From assembly GCA_040387735.1 (NCBI GenBank), contig JAZKDE010000010.1, positions 1 through 52,572 of the forward strand: a stretch of DNA of 52,572 bases, given 5' to 3'. Made by a program: the position numbers and the translations under genes. This document shows, in pieces, positions 35,365-43,493 of this stretch (its first letter is position 1; each line of letters starts with the position of its first letter). Source of the DNA: Arcicella sp040387735 (GTDB taxonomy: Bacteria > Bacteroidota > Bacteroidia > Cytophagales > Spirosomataceae). The notes under the pieces are model-generated. The model searched no databases, was not told the DNA's origin, and saw only the letters and a list, made by a program, of their open reading frames with translations.

Positions 35365-36351
35365 ATGAAATACAGAAAATTAGGAAAAACAGGATTTGAT
35401 ATATCAGAAATCAGTCTTGGAACTTGGCAAGTAGGCGGAAAATGGGGTGATGACTTCAACCATGAAACTGCCGAAGGAATATTAAATGCAGCCGTTGATT
35501 CGGGAATTAATTTTATTGATACTGCTGATGTTTACGGAGATGGCGAAAGTGAAAAAGCCGTAGGAAAATTTGTAAAAAGTCGTTCGGAGCGAATTTTTGT
35601 GGCTACCAAATGCGGTCGTCAGCTAAATCCGCACGTAAATGAGGCGTACCAACCCGCAGTTCTGAGAAAATTTGTGGAAAATAGTCTCAAAAATATGGGA
35701 CTCGAAACCCTTGATTTGATTCAATTACACTGCCCTCCTACCGAAGTTTATTATCGTCCCGAAATCTTTGAATTATTTGATAGACTAAAAGACGAAGGCA
35801 AGATTTTGAATTTAGGGATCAGCGTTGAGAAAGTTGAAGAAGCTTTGAAAGGCATTGAATACGATAATGTTACTTCAGTTCAAATTATTTTCAACGTCTT
35901 CCGTCAGCGTCCAGCCGAATTATTTTTTGAGCAAGCCCAAAAGAAAAATGTCGGAATCATTGTACGTGTGCCTTTGGCGAGTGGTTTATTGACGGGAAAA
36001 TTCTCAAAGCAATCAACTTTCACAGCGGGCGACCACCGCAATTTTAACCGTAATGGCGAAATGTTCGATAAAGGCGAAACCTTTTCGGGCATTGATTATG
36101 AAACTGGACTAAATGCCGTTGAGGAATTAAAAGCTTTATTTCCGAATCAAGAAAATTTAGCACCAGTGGCTTTACAGTGGATTTTGCAACACGAAGCCGT
36201 AAGCACCATTATTCCAGGAGCATCTCGTCCAGAGCAAGTTTCTGCCAATTTAGATGCGTTAAATTTCCCTGCTCTAACGCAACAACAAACTGCCGATATT
36301 AATGCAGTTTACCAAAAATATATTAAGAAATCAGTGCATCAGTTGTGGTGA
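35365..36351 (+). CDS. aldo/keto reductase
   Basis: A 328-residue oxidoreductase: MKYRKLGKTGFDISEISLGTW start, NFIDTADVYGDGESEKAVGKF with catalytic Asp and Tyr, IFVATKCGRQLN, LDLIQLHCPPTEVY, and the cofactor-binding IIPGASRPEQVSANLDAL. Cytoplasmic, without signal peptide. Probably reduces or interconverts sugar-derived carbonyl compounds in the same locus as its neighbour; the two proteins belong to different subfamilies and are not a recent duplicate. Confidence 0.9.
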   Translation: MKYRKLGKTGFDISEISLGTWQVGGKWGDDFNHETAEGILNAAVDSGINFIDTADVYGDGESEKAVGKFVKSRSERIFVATKCGRQLNPHVNEAYQPAVLRKFVENSLKNMGLETLDLIQLHCPPTEVYYRPEIFELFDRLKDEGKILNLGISVEKVEEALKGIEYDNVTSVQIIFNVFRQRPAELFFEQAQKKNVGIIVRVPLASGLLTGKFSKQSTFTAGDHRNFNRNGEMFDKGETFSGIDYETGLNAVEELKALFPNQENLAPVALQWILQHEAVSTIIPGASRPEQVSANLDALNFPALTQQQTADINAVYQKYIKKSVHQLW

Positions 36352-36356
36352 TAATG

Positions 36357-36424
36357 GTGAATTAGTGAGTTGTAAGTTGTGAATTGTGAAAAATAAATTC
36401 ACCAATCGCAACTCACTAATTCAC
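36357..36424. repeat. 16-bp inverted repeat with heptamer words (GTGAGTT, GTGAATT)
   Basis: 36357-36372 and 36409-36424 are exact complements. The left half continues as GTAAGTT, GTGAATT with a 7-bp period. Similar words are found inside the coding region near 52490-52525. Confidence 0.8.
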
Positions 36425-36441
36425 AACTAAATAGAAAAAAC

Positions 36442-36849
36442 ATGAAAAATATCAATCGTAGAGATTTTGTTAAAAACGTTTCAATTGCTTCAGTAGCAGC
36501 TGCTTCGGTTTCAAAGGCAGAAGCAAAAGTGGCTAAAGATCTTTTTGTACATCACGTATATTTTTGGTTAAAAAACCCAAGTAGCGAAGCTGACAAAGCT
36601 AAATTATTGGAAGGTTTGAATAAATTAGCCAAAGTGCCAACCATCAGAATGGTACATATCGGTACGCCTGCCTCAACGAATCGTTCGGTGATTGAGCGTG
36701 GATATGCCGTTTCTTGGTTATGCTTTTTTGATAATTTGGAAGAAGAAGAAATCTACCAAAAACACCCAATTCACTTAAAATTTGTGGAAGATTATTCGCA
36801 TTTATGGGAGAAAGTAATTGTGTATGATGCGGTTGGACCTAAACGATAA
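36442..36849 (+). CDS. Dabb family (stress-responsive alpha/beta-barrel) protein, Tat signal
   Basis: A 135-residue protein. MKNINRRDFVKNVSIASVAAA is a twin-arginine-type leader (about 1-28). The Dabb domain follows: LFVHHVYFWLKNPSSEADKA, LNKLAKVPTIRMVHIGTPA, WLCFFDNLEEEEIYQKHPIHLKFVED. These are small dimeric ferredoxin-like barrels, often of unknown function. Such Tat-Dabb proteins are frequently neighbours of Gfo/Idh and TIM-barrel sugar isomerase genes in Bacteroidota, as here. Confidence 0.85.
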   Translation: MKNINRRDFVKNVSIASVAAASVSKAEAKVAKDLFVHHVYFWLKNPSSEADKAKLLEGLNKLAKVPTIRMVHIGTPASTNRSVIERGYAVSWLCFFDNLEEEEIYQKHPIHLKFVEDYSHLWEKVIVYDAVGPKR

Positions 36850-36860
36850 GTTATAAATAT

Positions 36861-36934
36861 GGGTTGGGCGTTGGGGTTTAGGCATTAAATTAAGCTATTT
36901 GACTTAAAACCCCTAATACCCAAATCCCAACACC
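36861..36934. repeat. imperfect inverted repeat with heptamer words (GGGTTGG / CCCAA)
   Basis: 36861-36882 (G-rich) faces 36910-36934 (C-rich); both are 7-bp phased (GGCGTTG, GGGTTTA; TACCCAA, ATCCCAA). Confidence 0.55.
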
Positions 36935-36939
36935 TATTT

Positions 36940-36947
36940 TATCTTTG
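36940..36947 (+). promoter_or_regulatory. possible -7 box before GH9 gene (TATCTTTG)
   Basis: Matches TAnnTTTG, 47 bp before the GH9 start. No -33 TTTG at proper spacing, and it is part of a word-like stretch, so this is weak. Confidence 0.28.
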
Positions 36948-36994
36948 TGGCTTCGTGGCAACCCTATTTTCTTTCTCAGTAAAATCAATTATTA

Positions 36995-38746
36995 ATGAAA
37001 TTATTTAACGCTTCTATCCTTTTAATTATCCTCATGATGGCGTGTACTCTTTTGACCTTGGGTCAAAATACGAGCATACGCCTCAATCAAGTGGGTTTTT
37101 ATCCGTCTGCTCAGAAGATTGCGATTTGGGTAGGCGATAAACAGGAATCATTTTTCATTCTTTCCGAAAACAAAAAAGATACTGTTTTTAGAGGAACGCT
37201 TTCAGCTCAACGAACCAACGTTATTTCTCAAAAAACAACCCAAATTGCCGATTTTTCAGCTTTTCAAAAGGTTGGAAAATATGTCGTTTCGATTCCAAAT
37301 ATTGGATATTCTTACACTTTCCAAATCAAACCAAATGTACACCGTGAGGCAGCCATTGCTTCATTAAAAGGCTTTTATTATCAACGAGCCTCAACCGCTT
37401 TACCAGAAAAATATGCGGGTAAATGGCACCGTGAAGCAGGTCATCTCGACGATAAAATATTGATTCATCCATCGGCTGCAACTGCTCAACGTCCAGAAGG
37501 AACGGTGATTTCTTCGCCAAGAGGCTGGTACGATGCAGGCGACTACAATAAGTACATCGTAAACTCGGGAATTACGATGGGAACCTTGCTTTCTTTGTAC
37601 GAAGACCATCCTGATTTTTTCAAAAATTTTGAAGCAAATATTCCAGAAAGTGGCAATAAAATTCCCGATTTATTGGATGAAACGCTTTGGAATTTACGTT
37701 GGATGCTGACCATGCAAGACCCAAACGATGGTGGTGTTTATCATAAATTAACGAATCCTGCTTTTGATAAAATGGTGATGCCCGATAAGGCAACAAATCC
37801 TCGATATATCATTCAGAAAAATGTCATTGCGAGTTTAGATTTTGCGGCGGTAATGGCTCAGGCGAGTAGAATTTTAAGAAAGCATGAAAAAGTATTACCA
37901 AAATTAGCGGATTCTTGCTTAAATGCGTCCGTAAAAGCATGGAATTGGGCGAAACAAAATCCAACAATTGTGTATCGCCAAAACGAAATGAACAAGAATT
38001 TCGACCCAGATATTACCACTGGTGGCTACGAAGACCGCAATGATGCCGATGAGTGGATTTGGGCTTCGGCAGAACTTTATATTACCACCAAAGACGATTC
38101 TTATTACAAATCAGTTAATCTCTATCCCGAAACAAATTTGCAATTACCCACTTGGAATCAGGTGAGAATGTTGGCGTATTATTCGCTCATCAGAAATGAA
38201 AAATTACTAACAAATTTAGGTAAAAGTGATTTACCAAATCTGAAAAAGACCATTCTTAATTTTGCCAACAACCTTTTATTAAATACTGAAAACCAAGCAT
38301 TTAATACCGTAATGGGCAAATCTGCGAAAGATTATATGTGGGGAAGTAGCTCGCACGCAGCCAATCAGGGAATTGCTTTGTTGCAAGCATTTCAAATCAG
38401 TCAAGATGAAAAGTACCTGACTGGGGCGTTGGGGAATTTAGATTATTTATTGGGGAGAAATGCCACGGGTTATTCATTTCTGACGGGTTTTGGTAGCAAA
38501 CAAGTAATGTTTCCGCACCACCGACCATCGGAAGCAGATAGAATTGTTGAGCCAGTGCCAGGTTTATTGTCAGGAGGACCAAATCCAGGGCAACAGGATA
38601 AATGTGAAGGCTATACAACCAAAATTGCCGATGAGTCATTTTTAGATGCAACTTGCTCATTTTCAACCAACGAAATTGCCATTAATTGGAATGCTCCGAT
38701 GGTTTATTTGGCGGCTGCATTGGAGGCTTTACAAGGAAAATTTTAA
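36995..38746 (+). CDS. glycoside hydrolase family 9 endoglucanase
   Basis: A 583-residue exported enzyme. The leader (about 1-24) contains MMACTL, which could be a poor lipobox at Cys17. An Ig-like cellulase N-terminal domain (about 25-113, IRLNQVGFYPSAQKIAIWV) precedes the (alpha/alpha)6 catalytic domain. Catalytic Asp180 and Asp183 lie in GWYDAGDYNKY; the acid Glu560 is in the C-terminal FSTNEIAINWNAPMVYL; His of FPHHRPS lines the cleft. No carbohydrate-binding module or sorting domain is visible. It cuts beta-1,4- or mixed-linkage glucans, making substrate for the GH3 enzyme. Confidence 0.93.
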   Translation: MKLFNASILLIILMMACTLLTLGQNTSIRLNQVGFYPSAQKIAIWVGDKQESFFILSENKKDTVFRGTLSAQRTNVISQKTTQIADFSAFQKVGKYVVSIPNIGYSYTFQIKPNVHREAAIASLKGFYYQRASTALPEKYAGKWHREAGHLDDKILIHPSAATAQRPEGTVISSPRGWYDAGDYNKYIVNSGITMGTLLSLYEDHPDFFKNFEANIPESGNKIPDLLDETLWNLRWMLTMQDPNDGGVYHKLTNPAFDKMVMPDKATNPRYIIQKNVIASLDFAAVMAQASRILRKHEKVLPKLADSCLNASVKAWNWAKQNPTIVYRQNEMNKNFDPDITTGGYEDRNDADEWIWASAELYITTKDDSYYKSVNLYPETNLQLPTWNQVRMLAYYSLIRNEKLLTNLGKSDLPNLKKTILNFANNLLLNTENQAFNTVMGKSAKDYMWGSSSHAANQGIALLQAFQISQDEKYLTGALGNLDYLLGRNATGYSFLTGFGSKQVMFPHHRPSEADRIVEPVPGLLSGGPNPGQQDKCEGYTTKIADESFLDATCSFSTNEIAINWNAPMVYLAAALEALQGKF

Positions 38747-38775
38747 GAAATAATCTCACATAAATCTGATTCAAA

Positions 38776-39570
38776 ATGAAAAAGTACCAGTCTTTTTTTG
38801 CATTCCTTTTCTTGTTTCAAATGAGCCTTTTTGCTCAAAATAAAGCACTTGAATCTAAGGTTTATGTTTGGAATGATTTACCCGTAAAGCAAAATCCAAA
38901 AGCAGAACAGCGACAGATTTTTTCGGGAACAACGCCTTCTTTTAAGTCCTTTAAAATGCACGCCACCACTTTACATCCGCACAGTTCGCTCAAGCCAATT
39001 CATAAGCAGGACAACGAAGAAATGGTAATTATTAAAGAGGGAGAATTGACGGTTACGATAGAAGGACAGACTAAAAAAATAAAGGCAGGTGGCGTAATTT
39101 TAATGCTTCCGAATGAAGACCGAGGTTTTGAAAACACGAGCGATGCCAACGTAACTTATTACGTTTTGGAATACGAAGCCAATGAGCCTGCGGATATTGA
39201 AAGAGGTAAAAAAGCGGGCGGTTCGTTGATGATTAATTGGGACGAAATTCCCTTCAAAGCCCACGACAAAGGTGGTAGAAAAGACTTTTTTAATCGTCCA
39301 ACGGCTATGACAAAACGCTTTGAAATGCACACAACCACCTTGAATGAAGGTTTAATGAGTCACCCAGCACATACGCACAAAGCGGCTGAAATCATTTTTT
39401 TGATAAATAATAAAGGGGATGAAGCCACCAGTCAAGCCCAAGAAACCATCAATGGCACTTGGTACGATGCCAAAGTGGGCGATATTATTTTCTTGCAGTC
39501 CAATGACTTGCACGGTATCCGAAATACAGGCAAAGGCACTTGTACGTATTTCGCTTTTCAGATTGAATAA
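38776..39570 (+). CDS. secreted double-cupin protein
   Basis: A 264-residue protein with signal peptide (about 1-20) and two cupin barrels. The first has HATTLHPHSSLKPIHKQDNEEMVIIKEGELTV (metal-binding His/Glu, about 57-90), the second MHTTTLNEGLMSHPAHTHKAAEIIFLI (about 180-206) and a closing DLHGIRNTG. Bicupins of this sort isomerise or bind sugars or sugar acids; the exact reaction is unknown. It lies 29 bp behind GH9 and 14 bp before the TIM-barrel isomerase, so the three are probably one operon. Confidence 0.88.
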   Translation: MKKYQSFFAFLFLFQMSLFAQNKALESKVYVWNDLPVKQNPKAEQRQIFSGTTPSFKSFKMHATTLHPHSSLKPIHKQDNEEMVIIKEGELTVTIEGQTKKIKAGGVILMLPNEDRGFENTSDANVTYYVLEYEANEPADIERGKKAGGSLMINWDEIPFKAHDKGGRKDFFNRPTAMTKRFEMHTTTLNEGLMSHPAHTHKAAEIIFLINNKGDEATSQAQETINGTWYDAKVGDIIFLQSNDLHGIRNTGKGTCTYFAFQIE

Positions 39571-39584
39571 ATAAACTAAATACC

Positions 39585-40445
39585 ATGAAAAAAAACCTAA
39601 TTACCCTCAGTATTTGCTTGTTATGTATCGCAACATTTCAAGAAACTTTTGCTCAAAAAAGCAAGAAACTTTTCAATTATCCTTTTGGTGTTCAAGCATA
39701 TACATTTCGTAAGCACTTTCCTAATAGTGTGGAAGGTACGCTTGATAAAATCCAGAAAATGGGCATTACTGAAATTGAAACCAGTGGAGCAAAAGGCGTA
39801 AGTGACGAAGAGTACAAGAAACTTTGTGTTGCACGTGGCATTGCTATTCCATCAATCGGAGCGGGTTATGAACAATTGGAACAAACATCACAGGACATTG
39901 TAACGAAAGCAAAAATCTTTGGTGCGAAGTACGTTATGTGTGCGTGGATTCCCCACAAAGGCGATGAATTTACACTTGAAGATGCTAAAAAAGCGGTGGA
40001 AGTTTTCAATAAAGCAGGCAAATTTTTGAAAGAAAATGGCTTGACTTTCTGCTATCATCCGCACGGTTATGAATTCCGTCCTTACGAAAACGGAACGCTT
40101 TTAGACTACATTTTCAAAAATACTAATCCAGAATATGTGTCTTTTGAAATGGATGTTTTATGGGTACTTCACGGTGGAGGAAGTCCAGTAAAATTGCTCG
40201 AAAAATACGGTAGTCGCTGGAAATTAATGCACGTAAAAGATTTGAAAAAAGGCGTTGTTGGCGATTTTTCGGGACATACTCCTGCTGAAAATGACGTAGT
40301 TTTAGGAACGGGTCAGGCAGATTGGAAAAATATTTTCAAGCTCTCAAAAAAATTGGGAATCAAGCATTATTTCATCGAAGACGAAAGCGAGCATGAAATG
40401 GAAAATGTGCCTTTGAGTATTGATTATTTGAAAAATTTGAAGTAA
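39585..40445 (+). CDS. sugar isomerase/epimerase-like TIM-barrel protein, secreted
   Basis: A 286-residue protein with signal peptide (about 1-23) and the xylose isomerase-like / AP-endonuclease-2 barrel: FGVQAYTFRKHFPNSVEGTL, MGITEIETSG, CYHPHGYEFRP, SFEMDVLWVLHGGGSPVKLL, LMHVKDLKKG and HYFIEDESEHEM, which provide the divalent-metal ligands. Related exported proteins act in 3-keto-glycoside turnover; an epimerase or isomerase activity on such sugars is plausible. It closes the plus arm of the locus and is followed by a strong terminator. Confidence 0.88.
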   Translation: MKKNLITLSICLLCIATFQETFAQKSKKLFNYPFGVQAYTFRKHFPNSVEGTLDKIQKMGITEIETSGAKGVSDEEYKKLCVARGIAIPSIGAGYEQLEQTSQDIVTKAKIFGAKYVMCAWIPHKGDEFTLEDAKKAVEVFNKAGKFLKENGLTFCYHPHGYEFRPYENGTLLDYIFKNTNPEYVSFEMDVLWVLHGGGSPVKLLEKYGSRWKLMHVKDLKKGVVGDFSGHTPAENDVVLGTGQADWKNIFKLSKKLGIKHYFIEDESEHEMENVPLSIDYLKNLK

Positions 40446-40451
40446 AAATTT

Positions 40452-40488
40452 AGGGACGACTTCGTTTTAAACGAAGCCGTCCCTTTTA
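40452..40488. terminator. terminator between isomerase and ada-like genes
   Basis: 15-bp stem with one mismatch (40453-40467 / 40469-40483) followed by TTTT; located between convergent genes, so it may serve both. Confidence 0.85.
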
Positions 40489-40492
40489 TGCG

Positions 40493-41350
40493 TTACGAGA
40501 AATCAGCATTTTTTGCTCCTTCCCAACCCAAAATTGCCTTTTTACGGTATTCTCCCCAACGATAATTACCAGTTGTTCCTACTTTTTGAATTACACGATG
40601 ACAAGGGATTAAATACGCAATATGGTTAGCACCGATGGCAGTTCCCACGGGTCTTTGGGCGGTAGGTTTATCAATTAATTGGGCAATATCTTCGTAACAA
40701 GCCAATCTTCCCGAAGGGATTTTCAATAAAGCTTCCCACACTTTTATCTGAAAATTTGTCCCTCTCAGTAACAAATTGAGCGATTTTGATTCTGCATTTT
40801 CTACAAAAATTTGATTTATAAAAGCAGAAGTTTCTACCTGATTTTCAATAAATTCTGCTTTAGGAAATTCATTTTTCAGTCTAATCAACTCGTCAATTGA
40901 TTGATTTTCAGCAAGAAAAGTTAACTCTAAAATTCCACGAGCCGTAGTAGCAATGAATGCGAAACCAAATGGCGTTTCGTGCGTTCCGTAAGTTATTTTT
41001 AACCCTTCGCCTTTTCGTTTGTATTCGGCAGGTGTCATGGCTTCGAAGGTGACAAAAAGGTCATGCAAACGAGACGAACTTGAAAGCCCCATCAAAACGG
41101 TGGTATCCAATAAATCTTTGGTTTCGGATAAAACATTTTTGGCGTATTCTTTCGTCAAAAAACGCATAAAACGTTGCGGCGAAGTTCCTGCCCATTTGGT
41201 GAACATTCTATCAAAGTGGAATTCCGAAAGGTTGACATTCTCCGCAATTTCCTTTAAAGATGGCTGACGTTGAAAGTTTTGTTCAATAAATCCGATTGCT
41301 TGTTCAATTCTCTGATAATCAATATGTTGCTGCGTATTCATTTTAATCAT
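40493..41350 (-). CDS. AraC-type regulator fused to methylated-DNA-protein cysteine methyltransferase (Ada core)
   Basis: A 285-residue protein. The N-terminal AraC helix-turn-helix pair (about 10-105, LKEIAENVNLSEFHFDRMF) is followed by an O6-alkylguanine-DNA alkyltransferase domain with active-site IPCHRVIQK (Cys250). This equals Ada without its N-terminal zinc module, which is encoded by the separate upstream gene. It repairs O6-methylguanine and probably regulates the alkylation response. Stop and start of the upstream gene are three bases apart, so they are one operon. Start could be Met1 or Met4. Confidence 0.92.
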   Translation of the reverse strand: MIKMNTQQHIDYQRIEQAIGFIEQNFQRQPSLKEIAENVNLSEFHFDRMFTKWAGTSPQRFMRFLTKEYAKNVLSETKDLLDTTVLMGLSSSSRLHDLFVTFEAMTPAEYKRKGEGLKITYGTHETPFGFAFIATTARGILELTFLAENQSIDELIRLKNEFPKAEFIENQVETSAFINQIFVENAESKSLNLLLRGTNFQIKVWEALLKIPSGRLACYEDIAQLIDKPTAQRPVGTAIGANHIAYLIPCHRVIQKVGTTGNYRWGEYRKKAILGWEGAKNADFS

Positions 41351-41353
41351 TTT

Positions 41354-41605
41354 TTAGTTTGAAGATTTCCAAATCCAATATTTTTCTCGCATACAATGTC
41401 CACAAGGACGAAATCCCGCTAAAATTGCCATTGATTCATCTTTAAAAAATTCTACTTTCATTCGCTTGCCTGATGAACAATTTAATGTACCGTAAATTTT
41501 GAGTTTGGCGTTCCCTCCTATCGAAACTTCTTTAGCATTTATGAGTTGTATTAAAGCTCTTAAACGACCAAATTTTGTATTTGCAAGTGATGAATTCTTT
41601 ATCAT
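41354..41605 (-). CDS. Ada zinc-binding-like small protein (stand-alone)
   Basis: An 83-residue protein resembling the Ada N-terminal metal-binding module: KLKIYGTLNCSSGKRMK and AILAGFRPCGHCMREK. In E. coli Ada four cysteines bind zinc and the first accepts methyl from phosphotriesters; here Cys, Cys-x-x-Cys are seen but the residue four after the first Cys is Lys, so one ligand is absent. Start set at ATG 41605 (MIKNSSLANTKFG); the frame is open further upstream but overlaps the preceding gene. It lies between a 2OG oxygenase gene and the AraC-Ogt gene. Confidence 0.82.
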   Translation of the reverse strand: MIKNSSLANTKFGRLRALIQLINAKEVSIGGNAKLKIYGTLNCSSGKRMKVEFFKDESMAILAGFRPCGHCMREKYWIWKSSN

Positions 41606-41624
41606 ATTTTCTGTTTTTCCCGTG

Positions 41625-42314
41625 CTACTTAGCATCATGAAAAATAATGCCCAAAGTATGCCGAATTCCCGAGCGAACTTTTGAAACACCGTGTCGCATA
41701 TTGGTTCGGTAATAGCCTTTTGTGCCTTTGACGGGACGAAAATTGGTCGTAAAAATCACAATATCCCCTTGATTTGGGGTCAAAACTTCTGGAATAGACT
41801 GCATTCTTGGGCGTTGTTCCACCAACACAAATTCACCACCTGTAAAATCTCGTTGCGGTTCATTCAGAAAAATAACCATTTGAAACGGGAACCAAATATC
41901 TCCGTACAAATCTTGATGAAGTGTATTGAAGCCTCCTTTTACATATTTCAAAATTAATGGCGTGGGACGTAATTGCTCATTTTTATGACAAATCGCCAAT
42001 AACTCTGCGAGTTTTTCTGGAAATAAAGTATTGATACTCAAGACATTCATCCATTGATTTGCCACTTTTGCTAAATGTGGGTAAACGTCATTTCGGAGAT
42101 GCTGAATGAGATTAGGAAGGGGATAATTAAAATACTTATACTCGCCAAAACCAAATTGATAACGAGCCATATTGATGGTAGAACGATAAATTGGTTTATC
42201 GTATAAAACTATCAGTTCTTCACATTGAGTTTGATTCAATATGGATTTCAAGGTTACAAATCCTTTTTCGGATAGTTCTTCGGAGGCATTTTGCCAATTG
42301 ATATTTTCGAGCAT
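41625..42314 (-). CDS. 2OG-Fe(II) oxygenase of the alkylation-repair operon
   Basis: A 229-residue dioxygenase with the double-stranded beta-helix metal triad: LHQDLYGD (His133, Asp135) and the distal His208 in MRHGVS, with Arg218 for 2-oxoglutarate. The prolyl-hydroxylase-like sequence is not close to AlkB, yet its position 19 bp ahead of the Ada modules points to alkylation damage reversal, by genetic context only. First gene of the three-gene minus-strand operon. Confidence 0.85.
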   Translation of the reverse strand: MLENINWQNASEELSEKGFVTLKSILNQTQCEELIVLYDKPIYRSTINMARYQFGFGEYKYFNYPLPNLIQHLRNDVYPHLAKVANQWMNVLSINTLFPEKLAELLAICHKNEQLRPTPLILKYVKGGFNTLHQDLYGDIWFPFQMVIFLNEPQRDFTGGEFVLVEQRPRMQSIPEVLTPNQGDIVIFTTNFRPVKGTKGYYRTNMRHGVSKVRSGIRHTLGIIFHDAK

Positions 42315-42449
42315 CTTGGGCTAATATTTTATACAACAAAGGTATATTTAAGCCCAAGAAGTTCTAATCTGAATTTTGCGGAATGTGGTAGTTTTAGAAT
42401 TTAAGGGTTTCGTAAACTATTTTACAACTACTTTCGAGAATAATCGATG

Positions 42450-43379
42450 CTAAAAATATCTAAATACAGCAGATTTACCATTGCCTGAGTCAATTTCATA
42501 ACGAAGCATCAATTGATGAAAACCTTCATTGCCAACCAATGCAGTAGAATTTGACCCTGCAAAATCATAAGCATAGCCAATCTGGAATTTCTTGAGTTGC
42601 AATTGGAGTGAACCTAAAATTGCTTTATCTGAAAGTTCTGAACCAGTATTTTGATACCAAATTCCGATACCAAATTTATCGTTTATCCAACCCGTAGCAT
42701 TTAAATCAATACTGGTTTTGCCGCCAACATTAGTTGATTGCTTTCTTACCAAAGCCCCCGTTTTGATTTTAAAATCGTCATCAATGGTAAACACATAACC
42801 CGCCGTTACAAAAAGTGGTCGATTGTAAGTATCCGTGGCATTGACATTTAGCATCGAAACTCCGAAATAAGCATCGTCGTTATTATAATAAATTCCTCCA
42901 CCAAGACTGGAATTGAAATTGGTACTTCCTACGCTTCCTCCACTTGTACTAATAAACGCAGGAACTTGAGTGATACCCACTTGAACGCCAATGGCCAGTT
43001 TACCATCGTTTGGCAGTGTTATACGATAGGCAAAATCACCGTAAAATCCCAAATTTCCTAAAACCCCACCCGTACTACCATTTCCAAATACTGACCCAGC
43101 ATTGTAGGCTTGAAAACCAATTGCCATTTTATCTTTGGCGATTGGCATATCAAAACTAAAATATTGTTGGGTGGTGCTGGCAACACCCAAAGCCCCAAAT
43201 AATGGTCTTTTCCGATAAATACCCGCCACACTTATTACCTCACGGCTTCCTGCATAAGCAGGATTTACGCTGAGCGGCATAAACGGATAGCTAATATACA
43301 TTTGGTCTTGTTGAGCCATAGAACTAAATGACTGCATGAAGATGATTATTATAAAAAGATATTTAAGAGACTGCTTCAT
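42450..43379 (-). CDS. PorP/SprF family type IX secretion-associated membrane protein
   Basis: A 309-residue outer-membrane beta-barrel-like protein restricted to Bacteroidota. Signal peptide about 1-22, then the family opening QMYISYPFMPLSVNPAYAGSREV, repeated Gly/aromatic strands, and FQIGYAYDFAGS...HQLMLRYEI at the C-terminus. SprF is needed for surface delivery of the SprB adhesin; family members normally sit next to a large adhesin gene. Here the nearest candidate is the CHU_C-type protein at 49647, several genes away, so partnership is only a suggestion. Confidence 0.92.
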   Translation of the reverse strand: MKQSLKYLFIIIIFMQSFSSMAQQDQMYISYPFMPLSVNPAYAGSREVISVAGIYRKRPLFGALGVASTTQQYFSFDMPIAKDKMAIGFQAYNAGSVFGNGSTGGVLGNLGFYGDFAYRITLPNDGKLAIGVQVGITQVPAFISTSGGSVGSTNFNSSLGGGIYYNNDDAYFGVSMLNVNATDTYNRPLFVTAGYVFTIDDDFKIKTGALVRKQSTNVGGKTSIDLNATGWINDKFGIGIWYQNTGSELSDKAILGSLQLQLKKFQIGYAYDFAGSNSTALVGNEGFHQLMLRYEIDSGNGKSAVFRYF

Positions 43380-43410
43380 ATTTTTATTTTCTTTGAATTC
43401 ACAATTTACG

Positions 43411-43448
43411 AAAAAGCCTTCTCCCGATAAAACAGAACAAGGCTTTTT
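43411..43448 (-). terminator. terminator of cyanophycinase-like gene
   Basis: 10-bp perfect stem AAAAAGCCTT / AAGGCTTTTT (43411-43420, 43439-43448) with T-run on the minus strand. Its loop shares CGATAAA and CAGAACAAGGC with the next terminator upstream at 44676. Confidence 0.8.
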
Positions 43449-43493
43449 ATATTTTACGACAAACTATTATTTCGCTTCCTTGCTTCATAGATA

